Both the position numbers and the translations under genes were made by a program. From NCBI GenBank assembly GCA_964599915.1, contig CAZRHR010000017.1:1-39659 (forward strand): 39,659 nt of DNA. The letters are read 5' to 3'. Below are positions 7,927 through 15,158 of the stretch, in pieces. Positions within the stretch are counted from its first letter, which is position 1. Each line of letters begins with the position of its first letter. The notes below the pieces were generated by a model. It was not told the origin of the DNA and made no database searches. It saw only the letters and a list, made by a program, of their open reading frames with translations. This stretch comes from CAZRHR01 sp964599915. GTDB lineage: Bacteria > Bacteroidota > Bacteroidia > CAIKAF01.

Positions 7927-8529
7927 ATGCCGAGCATGCGCCTACCGGCTTTTTGCTGTTGGCTATGGCTCAGTCTGGCACCAACAGCTGTGAATGGTCA
8001 AACCAGAACCTATATGGTTCAGGTGCTTGGCAGTGAGGTCGGTGAACTTTCCGTAACCCGAGAGGTGAATGGTCGGGTGGTCAAATACACCATGGATTCA
8101 GATGCCGAAGTAGATTACTGGCTGGGTTCAACCGTGGCACAATATCGCAGTACCGTACTGGTAGTCGATGGCAAGGTCACCAGCGTTTCCGCTCGAACAG
8201 TGCGTGATGGTGAAACCGAAAGATTTACCCGATTACATGAGGAGCAAGGTCGATGCGTTTCTGAAACCAAGAAAGGAAAAACGGTCTTGTCGGAATGCCC
8301 CTCCTATTGTGTAGCCATGATGTTTTTTGCCCCACCCAAAGGCATCAAAACCATTTTTTCCGAAGATTTCGGTTCCATGGTTCAGGTAGGGCCGGATGCC
8401 AACCAAGTGTATGTGGTTTCCCTGCCGGATGGCAAGAGAAATCGCTATCGCTACAATGAAGGCGGTATGGTGGAGCTTATCTCCGGCTCTGCTTTGGGAA
8501 AGGCTGTACTGACATTAAAAGAACCCTGA
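7927..8529 (+). CDS. secreted protein of unknown function (possibly DUF6134 family)
   Basis: 200 aa with a signal peptide (MRLPAFCCWLWLSLAPTAVNGQ, allowing for ATG 7936 as an alternative start three codons in). The mature part looks all-beta: MVQVLGSEVGELSVTREVNG, then a run of alternating hydrophobic strands and a C-terminal DGKRNRYRYNEGGMVELISG. Small secreted Bacteroidota proteins of this shape are often assigned to DUF6134; I am not certain of that. There are Cys residues in RCVSET and ECPSYC. It follows the DUF2723 gene after three bases and is probably co-transcribed with it. Confidence 0.75.
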   Translation: MPSMRLPAFCCWLWLSLAPTAVNGQTRTYMVQVLGSEVGELSVTREVNGRVVKYTMDSDAEVDYWLGSTVAQYRSTVLVVDGKVTSVSARTVRDGETERFTRLHEEQGRCVSETKKGKTVLSECPSYCVAMMFFAPPKGIKTIFSEDFGSMVQVGPDANQVYVVSLPDGKRNRYRYNEGGMVELISGSALGKAVLTLKEP

Positions 8530-8571
8530 AAGCCATTCGTTGTTACGATGGTGTAGATTGATTTTGTTCCC

Positions 8572-9210
8572 ATGATGCATATTGAGTCTCTTACAGTGAA
8601 TGTTTTTCAGGAAAACACCTATATTCTTTCCGCCCCGGATGGTACAGCGGTAGTGGTGGATCCCGGTTGCCTTTTTCCCGAAGAAACCCTTCAGCTGAAA
8701 AACCGGATAAAAGAGCGGAATCTTAAGCTGAAAGCCGTATTGCTTACCCATGCGCATTTAGACCATATTTTTGGTGTAGATGCCCTTTGTGATGCCTTTC
8801 ATGTGCCTTTATATGCCCATGCCTTGGCACCGGAATTAATTCAGCGGTTGCCTCAACTTTGCAGCATGTATGGTTTACCACCTATGGCATGTCGTCAACC
8901 GGATTATTTTTTGGCCGATGGGGACCTTTTCACTTTTGGCGAAGTAGAATTGGAGTGTATGCATCTTCCCGGTCATTCACCGGACCATTTGGTTTTTATT
9001 CATCACCATCGTGAGGCGATTATTGGCGGCGATGTCTTGTTCAAAGACAGCATTGGCCGTACCGATTTGCCGGGTGGAGATCATGATACCTTGATTCGGA
9101 ATATCAAGGAGAAATTATTCCTTTTACCCGATACCTATCAAGTGTATCCTGGGCATGGACCTCAGACCTTGTTAGGTCGCGAAAAGCAGTTCAATCCCTT
9201 TTTGCGATGA
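8572..9210 (+). CDS. MBL-fold metallohydrolase (glyoxalase II-like / YcbL type)
   Basis: 212 aa. The metal-binding set of the metallo-beta-lactamase fold is complete: THAHLDH near residues 60-66, HLPGHSPDH, GGDVLF and YPGHGPQT. Length and the GRTDLPGGD segment match the short glyoxalase II-like subfamily that hydrolyses thioesters such as S-lactoylglutathione, but the exact substrate cannot be read from the sequence. ATG 8572 and ATG 8575 are both possible starts. The stop overlaps the ruvC start (ATGA), so the two genes are coupled. Confidence 0.9.
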   Translation: MMHIESLTVNVFQENTYILSAPDGTAVVVDPGCLFPEETLQLKNRIKERNLKLKAVLLTHAHLDHIFGVDALCDAFHVPLYAHALAPELIQRLPQLCSMYGLPPMACRQPDYFLADGDLFTFGEVELECMHLPGHSPDHLVFIHHHREAIIGGDVLFKDSIGRTDLPGGDHDTLIRNIKEKLFLLPDTYQVYPGHGPQTLLGREKQFNPFLR

Positions 9211-9827
9211 CCACGCTAACGTTGGCTAGAAAGCCCACCCGCGAAACCGTGATTTTGGGAATTGACCCGGGTTCTGTGGTGATGGGTTTTGCAGCTATTG
9301 TGGTACGAGGAAATGCCATTCGGATTTTAGACATGGGAGCGGTTCATGTGGGAAAATCGGAAGACCATTACGATCGACTTAGAGAAATTTATGCCGTTGT
9401 GAGTGATTTGATACGGCTACATGAAGTGACAGATATGGCCATTGAGGCGCCTTTTTTCGGTAAAAATGTGCAAAGCATGCTAAAGCTAGGGCGTGCGCAA
9501 GGCGTGTGTATTGCGGCGGCTATGGGTTTAGAAGTACGTGTTACCGAATATGCGCCAAGAGAAATCAAGCAATCCATTACGGGCAAAGGGTCGGCGGCTA
9601 AAGAGCAACTTGCCGCCATGTTGGGGCGTATGGTAGAAGGTGTCCCTGAAGATTTACCCTTAGATGCAACGGATGCTCTAGGGGTGGCGGTTTGTCATTT
9701 TTTTCAAGCTTTTTCTCCTGTTCCAAGACCTGTGAAAACCAATCAGCTTAGAAAATCCGGCAAAAAAAATGCAGGTTCTTGGTCTAATTTTTTAAAAGAC
9801 AACCCGGACCGCTTGCAGGGTGGTTAA
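9207..9827 (+). CDS. ruvC: crossover junction endodeoxyribonuclease RuvC
   Basis: Resolves Holliday junctions as a dimer working with RuvAB. 206 aa, with a C-terminal extension over the E. coli protein (173 aa). The four acidic catalytic positions are visible: Asp in LGIDPGS, Glu in MAIEAPFFGKN, and two Asp in LDATDALGVAVCH. KLGRAQG and YAPREIKQSITGKG are also family signatures. The tail after the last acidic motif (FQAFSPVPRPV onward) is basic and likely flexible. It starts inside the MBL gene stop. Confidence 0.97.
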   Translation: MTTLTLARKPTRETVILGIDPGSVVMGFAAIVVRGNAIRILDMGAVHVGKSEDHYDRLREIYAVVSDLIRLHEVTDMAIEAPFFGKNVQSMLKLGRAQGVCIAAAMGLEVRVTEYAPREIKQSITGKGSAAKEQLAAMLGRMVEGVPEDLPLDATDALGVAVCHFFQAFSPVPRPVKTNQLRKSGKKNAGSWSNFLKDNPDRLQGG

Positions 9828-9861
9828 ACCCTTATGGGATGATGGCGGCGGTAGAAGCGTC

Positions 9862-9929
9862 CATTTCAGCTGACTCAATGTCCGCATTTCAGTTGGCTTA
9901 ATGTCTACATTTTGGCTGGCGTAAACACC
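9862..9929. repeat. 23-bp imperfect tandem repeat, three units
   Basis: Units start at 9862, 9885 and 9908. The shared pattern is CATTTCAGYTGRCTYAATGT followed by three variable bases; the third unit is the most degraded. It lies just past the stop of the truncated gene on the other strand. Similar spacing and wording recur at 14539 and 14866. Confidence 0.75.
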
Positions 9930-9969
9930 TCAGGCGAATGAAGCCAAATCTGAATTTCAAGCATCAATT

Positions 9970-10530
9970 TTAATTGCCTGAAGTGGTACGGTTACCATCG
10001 CCAAGGAAAAAGCTACCTTGAGGGATATAGACCATTTCTACGGCAAACACCTGCACGGTCACTTGCGCAGCATCTAACGCAGCAGCAGACCCTAAAGAGG
10101 TATTTCGATACAACCACCGCAATTGCACATCCTGTAGACTGATGGTACCAGTTCCATTTCCGCTTCTATGAATAAAAACGCCTGTTCCATCCGCAGCAGG
10201 GGTGATGGTCATGGCCGTTCCATTGTTGGTTACAATGGTATGGTGACCTGCGGTTGGAGACAAATACGCATGCTGGTAATTGCCACTACCTATTCTAAAT
10301 TTCACAAAAACCCATGCCGCATCCCAGTTGGCTGGGCCGGTGCTCATGCGCCAGGAATTATCCCAACTTAAATCAAATTCCACCATGGTGAAATTTGCCG
10401 CATTGTTGGCGCCGGCAGTGGTGTTCTGACCGGTTAGCGAAATATTGGAGACCTGAATGTTGTTAGCTAAAACTGAAGAGCACAACATTAAAGCTACAAT
10501 AGCTAAATAATAAGGACGTTGAAAAAGCAT
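9970..10530 (-). CDS. truncated secreted protein, N-terminal part of a SUMF1/FGE-type protein
   Basis: 186 aa with a signal peptide (MLFQRPYYLAIVALMLCSSVLA). The mature part begins NNIQVSNISLTGQNTTAG and includes DLSWDNSWR and NWDAAWVFVKFRIG, the usual beta-rich leader of Bacteroidota proteins carrying a formylglycine-generating-enzyme-type domain. The first motif of that domain appears (VEMVYIPQGSFFLGDG), then the frame stops seven residues later. The catalytic-type domain of some 200 or more residues is missing, and no continuation is visible in the 140 bases below. A three-unit 23-bp repeat lies right there. I read it as a 3'-truncated gene; whether the stub is still expressed is unknown, although its promoter looks intact. 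Confidence 0.7.
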   Translation of the reverse strand: MLFQRPYYLAIVALMLCSSVLANNIQVSNISLTGQNTTAGANNAANFTMVEFDLSWDNSWRMSTGPANWDAAWVFVKFRIGSGNYQHAYLSPTAGHHTIVTNNGTAMTITPAADGTGVFIHRSGNGTGTISLQDVQLRWLYRNTSLGSAAALDAAQVTVQVFAVEMVYIPQGSFFLGDGNRTTSGN

Positions 10531-10559
10531 ACGAGATTTAGGTTCTTGAGGTTCTAAAA

Positions 10560-10588
10560 CAAATTTACACTCAAAATACGGCTAGCAA
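10560..10588 (-). promoter_or_regulatory. Bacteroidota-type promoter for the truncated SUMF1-type gene
   Basis: On the minus strand TTG (10588-10586), 18 bases, then TAAATTTG (10567-10560), a full match to TAnnTTTG. It lies about 30 bases ahead of ATG 10530. Confidence 0.6.
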
Positions 10589-11049
10589 TGACCATAAATG
10601 CGAGTTAAATACGTTTCAATTAAGATTAAATTTCTAATCCACTTTGGCCAATTCAACGAAAACACAAGCCTAGTGTAACATAAGTCACACTAAAAAAATG
10701 CGTAAAAACAGCGCAAATCTTACATGTATTATTTTTAAGATAAAAGTTGATACTAATAATTATTAATTATAACTCATTTAAAAAGAGCGTGTTATTTAAA
10801 TTAAAATTATTAGTGTCTAATTGACGGATTTGCAACATGCTGCTATTCAGTGACTTGCTAATTGCGCTAGACTTTTAATATAAAAATATTATGGCCATAG
10901 ATGATTTCTCACGCTACCTCCAACATTGATAAAGATTTATATAAATTTATATAAAGAGCTTAACCCGAAAATTCCATCAAAAGTGCAGGCTTCTGTTCAA
11001 GGAAGGAAAAAAAGCGCATCTTTGGATTTTGGCGAAAACAAAAACGCCC
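10589..11049. other. AT-rich gap without a gene
   Basis: Roughly 460 bases of AT-rich sequence between divergent genes, with stretches such as TATAAATTTATATAAA near 10940. I see no gene, tRNA or clear terminator; a promoter for the gene at 11050 is expected here, but no full TAnnTTTG box with a spaced TTG stands out. Confidence 0.5.
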
Positions 11050-12651
11050 ATGTACAACAAAATCCTCTTTTTCATATTCAATTTATTGTGGTTGTGTTCC
11101 ATTACGGCCCAAAGCAAAACCCCAAAGGTCCAGGAATTACACCAAGCCGCAGTGCGCGCCTATCAAATGGGCCAAGACCTAAGTGCCGCAGAATTTTCAA
11201 GACAAGTGTTAATTCAACAGCCCAACCATTGTGCGTCAGGTTCGCTTATTGTTTCCGCCGCCATTCGAAGTGAGTTTTGCCGGCCAGATCTCATTCGAAT
11301 GACCCAACAACTCATGGGTAATGGTTGTACCAACTTTCAATCGCACGCAGATCTCATTTTAACTTTACTGTATAATGACCGCGCCAAAGAGGCGGGGTTT
11401 TCTCTGGAACAAGTGCACCGCAAATTTCCGGGACATCCGGATTTAAACATTCTGGAAGCAGAACTGGCCATTGGTCTGCGGAGGTTTGATCCATTTATAG
11501 AGGGTTTGGCAAAACTTACCGGAACACAACCCAGCCCAGAAAAAGTAGCTTTTGCTATTAAAAAATTGGATCGTGTAACCAATTATTTTCTCCAAGCCGA
11601 TAGTTCAAAGGCCGAGGAAACGCTAAACAGACTACTCATTAGACATACCGCTAAAACAGAAGGAAAGGTGCTCTATGCCATTTGGGCATGGTACAGAAAA
11701 CAAGATCCAACGTCACTTGCTTTGTATTTTGCCACCTATCCAGAGGAACTAAATACCTATCACAAGCAATATTTACCCTGGTTATTCATACAAGCACAGA
11801 TGAATACCCAGCCAAAACAAATGGTGAGTTACTTGAAAAAGTGGCAACCAACAAATGCTAATAGCCCATATCATCTTATTCATGCCTTTCTTCAACGAAA
11901 ACATCATGTTCTTAGCATTGGAGCAAAAAATCAGTTGCCTTGGAATGCCCCCAAACTGGTCTCTTTTCTAGAGCCTCAAAAATCTTTTCCAACATTACCC
12001 TATCCTCCATGGTTTTGGGATTGGACAGACACCCTCACACTAGCAAAAACTCTTTTTGCAACCATTCCTGGGAAACAAACAGATGCATCCACCATAGACC
12101 TTCTAACGGCTTATGAATTCTCCATGAGACAAGATAGCCTAACTAAAAAACAACTTCTATCGCTCCTTATGAAGCAGTGTGAGGCACACCCCATTATTAC
12201 TCAAAAAGTATACAAACAAAGACAAGCCAAACAAGACAGCGTTATTCTTTTTGCCAAGCTGTATGAATCTATTCGCGGATTAGTGCGCAATCCGACTCCC
12301 ACAAATAAGATGAAATGGATTCAGTTTCGGTTCTCTTTGAAAACGGATTCCATGCAAAACAACCTTATGTTGAGGCAACTACTTGAAAGTGGACAAATTT
12401 GGGCGGCATCTGCCTTTATCCGAATCACAGCTGCCTCTGACACCAAAAGGCAAGAATGGAGCCGCATTCAGGAATTATTAAACCTAATTACACGAACACA
12501 TTGGGGCACAACCCAAGGTTATTTGCCCGGACTTACCGAAGCCGGATTAATACAAAGTACCCGTAAGCGCATGGCCGATACATTTTGGACACAACCCTTA
12601 GATAAATTGACAACCCTTTATGGGTTCCCTTCTCTTGTCCCAGAGCAATGA
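11050..12651 (+). CDS. secreted protein of unknown function, helical repeats
   Basis: 533 aa starting at ATG 11050, chosen because MYNKILFFIFNLLWLCSITAQS is a clean signal peptide; an upstream TTG would add seven residues. The first 150 residues look TPR-like (HQAAVRAYQMGQDLSAAEFS, then FSLEQVHRKFPGHPDLNILE), consistent with a helical scaffold in the periplasm or at the surface. The remainder is rich in Gln, Lys and aromatic residues; I recognise no enzyme motif. There is no obvious T9SS sorting domain. Its stop overlaps the start of the DUF486 gene (ATGA), so the two are co-translated. Function unknown. Confidence 0.75.
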   Translation: MYNKILFFIFNLLWLCSITAQSKTPKVQELHQAAVRAYQMGQDLSAAEFSRQVLIQQPNHCASGSLIVSAAIRSEFCRPDLIRMTQQLMGNGCTNFQSHADLILTLLYNDRAKEAGFSLEQVHRKFPGHPDLNILEAELAIGLRRFDPFIEGLAKLTGTQPSPEKVAFAIKKLDRVTNYFLQADSSKAEETLNRLLIRHTAKTEGKVLYAIWAWYRKQDPTSLALYFATYPEELNTYHKQYLPWLFIQAQMNTQPKQMVSYLKKWQPTNANSPYHLIHAFLQRKHHVLSIGAKNQLPWNAPKLVSFLEPQKSFPTLPYPPWFWDWTDTLTLAKTLFATIPGKQTDASTIDLLTAYEFSMRQDSLTKKQLLSLLMKQCEAHPIITQKVYKQRQAKQDSVILFAKLYESIRGLVRNPTPTNKMKWIQFRFSLKTDSMQNNLMLRQLLESGQIWAASAFIRITAASDTKRQEWSRIQELLNLITRTHWGTTQGYLPGLTEAGLIQSTRKRMADTFWTQPLDKLTTLYGFPSLVPEQ

Positions 12652-13016
12652 AACATTTTACCACGATATTGTTGCTAACCATCAGCAATGTCTTCATGAC
12701 CTTTGCTTGGTATGGTCACCTAAAAATAAAAACCCTTTCTTGGGGCAAACATCTTGGATTGTTTTCTATTATTCTTATTTCTTGGGGACTTGCCTTTTTT
12801 GAATACATTTTTCAAGTACCTGCCAATAAAATAGGATTTAAAGAAAATGGGGGGCCCTTTTCACTTGTTCAACTAAAAATTCTACAAGAAGTTATCACGC
12901 TTCTCATTTTTGTGGTTTTCACAAGAATCCTATTTCAAAATGAAGGGCTTCATTGGAATCACTACGTAGCTTTTCTTTTGATAATCATGGCAGTGGCCTT
13001 TGTCTTTTATCAATAA
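12648..13016 (+). CDS. DMT-superfamily membrane protein (DUF486)
   Basis: 122 aa with four predicted membrane helices, the standard size for DUF486 (PF04342). Diagnostic segments are SNVFMTFAWYGHLK in the first helix, SWGLAFFEYIFQVPANKIG, and FSLVQLKILQEVITLLIFV. The family resembles small multidrug-resistance-like DMT proteins, but no transported substrate is established. The start lies in the stop of the upstream secreted protein. Confidence 0.9.
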   Translation: MKHFTTILLLTISNVFMTFAWYGHLKIKTLSWGKHLGLFSIILISWGLAFFEYIFQVPANKIGFKENGGPFSLVQLKILQEVITLLIFVVFTRILFQNEGLHWNHYVAFLLIIMAVAFVFYQ

Positions 13017-13058
13017 ACCAACTAAATCCCACAAGAATCCCTTTTTTGTGAAAAAAAA

Positions 13059-13091
13059 TTTGGAAAAAGCAGGTTGGCGTGATTAAATTTG
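13059..13091 (+). promoter_or_regulatory. promoter of tRNA-Gln
   Basis: TTTG (13059-13062), 21 bases, then TAAATTTG (13084-13091), ending nine bases before the tRNA. Both boxes and the spacing match the Bacteroidota housekeeping consensus. Confidence 0.8.
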
Positions 13092-13100
13092 CAGCCGCAT

Positions 13101-13171
13101 TGCCCGATCGTCTAACGGCAGGACCTCAGATTTTGGTTCTGATTGTGGTGGTTCGAATCCATCTCGGGCAA
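13101..13171 (+). tRNA. tRNA-Gln (anticodon TTG)
   Basis: The acceptor stem TGCCCGA (13101-13107) pairs with TCGGGCA (13164-13170), including the U1-A72 pair typical of tRNA-Gln. The anticodon arm reads TCAGA-TTTTGGT-TCTGA, giving anticodon TTG (reads CAA). The T loop is TTCGAAT. CCA is not encoded; the base after the acceptor stem is the discriminator A. Confidence 0.95.
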
Positions 13172-13172
13172 C

Positions 13173-13208
13173 AACCCTCTTTAGTTTTCTGAAGAGGGTT
13201 TTTTATTT
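13173..13208 (+). terminator. intrinsic terminator after tRNA-Gln
   Basis: AACCCTCTT (13173-13181) pairs with AAGAGGGTT (13192-13200), followed by TTTTATTTT. It begins two bases after the tRNA. Confidence 0.88.
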
Positions 13209-13238
13209 TAGTACCCTGAACCATCCAATCTATTTACC

Positions 13239-14348
13239 ATGAGATTTCGAAGAAGAGTCACGCTTTTTCCCGGCGTAACAATTAACCTTAGTAAATCAGG
13301 GTTTTCTACCACCATTGGACCCCGGGGAGCCAGCGTAAATTTCGGGCGAAATGGCGCTTTTTTAAATACAAGTATTCCTGGAACAGGCCTTTACGACCGA
13401 AAAAGAATTGGTGGAAAAAGCCGCTCGACCCGCCAAGCCAACTCTAACGGCAATGCCTCAAGCCCAAATCCACAGCCGCTGTTTATCCAACCGATTGCTT
13501 CGGACACAACCCTGACCGGATCTCATGCCATACAGGAATTGAATCGGTTAATAACCCAATGCACACAGTTTAGGGCCTTCGCAAAGCATGAAGAACTTAA
13601 AATAAACCAAGAACTCCGTACGGCAGGAACCCTAGATTTTATCTCAAAACTTCTCCTCTTTGGTTGGATTTTCCCCTATTTCAGAAAAAAGAAAAAACGC
13701 ATTCAGGACGATTTGGAGAAGCTTCGCAAAGATGTGGACCTTGCGGCCATTCAAATAACCATTCCCCTCTCCGAGACGGAACAACCTGCTTGGGAACAAT
13801 TGAGGGCCGCCTTCACCCAATTAAAAGAGGCTGGAAAGGCTTGGGATCTCACCGGATTCGGACATATGGACCAAATTCGGGAAAAACTAGCGTATGCAAA
13901 ACAATGGATTAAACAATCCATTTCCCTCAAAATAGAAGATTTTGAAGGCGTAGAAACACCGGAAGATGCCTTGTGCCTGCCTCTTTCTCCCACCGGTGGC
14001 GTTTACTTTTACCCCGCCTTCCTATTGATTCGCATTGGGACAGACGCTCCTGTTTTATTTTTATACTCAGACGTACAAGTTTCCGGTTCATGGGAAAAAA
14101 TACCCATCTATGATTCTGTACCTCAAGGCGCTGAAATTGTAGGTAGCACCTGGCTAAAAGTCAATAAAGATGGTACGCCTGACCGAAGATTTCGGGAAAA
14201 CAAACCCATCCCGGAAATCGGACTCTATAAAATAGACCTTCAAAGCACTGGCGGGCTCAATGAGAGCTGGTGTTTTGTAGATAAAAAGGCCGCTGAGGCT
14301 TTTTATACGGCATTAAGGGATATGACCAAAGTGTTCGGGCTTCCATGA
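13239..14348 (+). CDS. DUF4236 domain-containing protein
   Basis: 369 aa. The first 55 residues are a textbook DUF4236 domain (PF14020): MRFRRRVTLFPGVTINLSKS, then GFSTTIGPRGASVNFG and TSIPGTGLYDR. No molecular function is known for it. The rest is a helical region (residues 100-215) with a hydrophobic patch and basic run (LLLFGWIFPYFRKKKKRIQ), then a beta-rich C-terminal region (GGVYFYPAFLLIRIGTDAPV). Repeat DNA follows directly. Likely cytosolic or membrane-associated; function unknown. Confidence 0.85.
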   Translation: MRFRRRVTLFPGVTINLSKSGFSTTIGPRGASVNFGRNGAFLNTSIPGTGLYDRKRIGGKSRSTRQANSNGNASSPNPQPLFIQPIASDTTLTGSHAIQELNRLITQCTQFRAFAKHEELKINQELRTAGTLDFISKLLLFGWIFPYFRKKKKRIQDDLEKLRKDVDLAAIQITIPLSETEQPAWEQLRAAFTQLKEAGKAWDLTGFGHMDQIREKLAYAKQWIKQSISLKIEDFEGVETPEDALCLPLSPTGGVYFYPAFLLIRIGTDAPVLFLYSDVQVSGSWEKIPIYDSVPQGAEIVGSTWLKVNKDGTPDRRFRENKPIPEIGLYKIDLQSTGGLNESWCFVDKKAAEAFYTALRDMTKVFGLP

Positions 14349-14355
14349 GCTTCAA

Positions 14356-14529
14356 GAACCTCAACAGGCCATCCAACAATTTTCTCACGCTGAACCCAGA
14401 TAGGATTATCAGAAAAAGCGAAATTTGGGGCTACGCCCACCCCTCCCCGTGGACAATCTATCGAAAATAATTGACCTGATCAGGATGTTAACCGTGTATA
14501 AATGATTCATGCGGAGTGCAGAAAGAACT
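14356..14529. repeat. 174-bp direct repeat, copy 1
   Basis: Aligns without gaps to 14615-14788 (offset 259) with about ten mismatches over 174 bases. It begins eight bases after the DUF4236 stop. Positions 14426-14461 hold a 36-nt core (including CCCCTCCCCGTGGACAATC) that reappears in the 209-bp repeats at 21.8-22.4 kb. No gene is visible in it. Confidence 0.85.
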
Positions 14530-14538
14530 TAGGGGCGG

Positions 14539-14600
14539 GCTTCGATTAACTCAGCCACCATGCTTCGATTAACTCAGCCACCATGCTTCGATTAACTCCG
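14539..14600. repeat. 23-bp tandem repeat between the two 174-bp copies
   Basis: Units start at 14539, 14562 and 14585 (last one partial). The unit starts GCTTCGATTAACTCAGCCAC. The first two units are identical. The 23-bp period is the same as at 9862 and 14866. Confidence 0.88.
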
Positions 14601-14614
14601 TTCCTACACTTTAC

Positions 14615-14788
14615 GAACCTCAACCAGCCATTCAACAATTTTCTCACGCTGAACCCAGATAGGATTATCAGAAAAAGTGAAATTTGGGGCTACGCCCACC
14701 CCTCCCCGTGGACAATCTATCGAAAATAATTGACCTGATCCGGAAATTAACCGCATATAAATGATTCATGCGGAGTGTAGAAAGAACT
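14615..14788. repeat. 174-bp direct repeat, copy 2
   Basis: Partner of 14356-14529, same orientation, about 94% identical by eye. Its 36-nt core is at 14685-14720. Confidence 0.85.
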
Positions 14789-14865
14789 GGCGCATCTTGG
14801 AATAAGCTCAACCCTTGGGTTTCATAAACCTCATTCATCTCGGTTTTACCCATTAAAAGGCTGCT

Positions 14866-14906
14866 ATTGAGCTTACCGAAATGAGGACATTGAGCTTGCC
14901 GAAATG
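14866..14906. repeat. 23-bp-period repeat, inverted orientation
   Basis: ATTGAGCTTACCGAAATG at 14866 recurs as ATTGAGCTTGCCGAAATG at 14889. The reverse complement (CATTTCGGCAAGCTCAAT) resembles the units at 9862. The flanking sequence, 14789-15146, holds no gene I can support. Confidence 0.65.
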
Positions 14907-15146
14907 TAATTTTTAAATCAAACTTAGTGACCAGACCACACCTTCGCCTGTCACAAAGTTTATGATTACTTCGATTAGGCAAAAAGCGCCAAGTATGAAA
15001 TTAAAATTATGGTGCACTGTGGGTTAGGGGGGCGAAAGCAAGCATATTTACTAAATAATCAACTCGCTCCTTACAAAAAATGCTTTTGTACACCAAACCC
15101 CACTTGCCATCCTCTGCACCTTCATTAAATTTTATTTCGTATCACC

Positions 15147-15154
15147 TACCTTTG
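15147..15154 (+). promoter_or_regulatory. -7 promoter box directly ahead of lnt
   Basis: TACCTTTG matches TAnnTTTG and ends five bases before ATG 15159, which would put the transcript start at or next to the ATG. A matching TTG at the -33 position is not evident. Confidence 0.5.
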
Positions 15155-15158
15155 TTTT

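Noticed and set aside
14668..14982. 104-codon minus-strand open frame over the 174-bp repeat
   Set aside because: It spans a direct repeat and the 23-bp units, and its peptide (FRQAQCPHFGKLN) is just the translation of the repeat; no family resemblance or start context.
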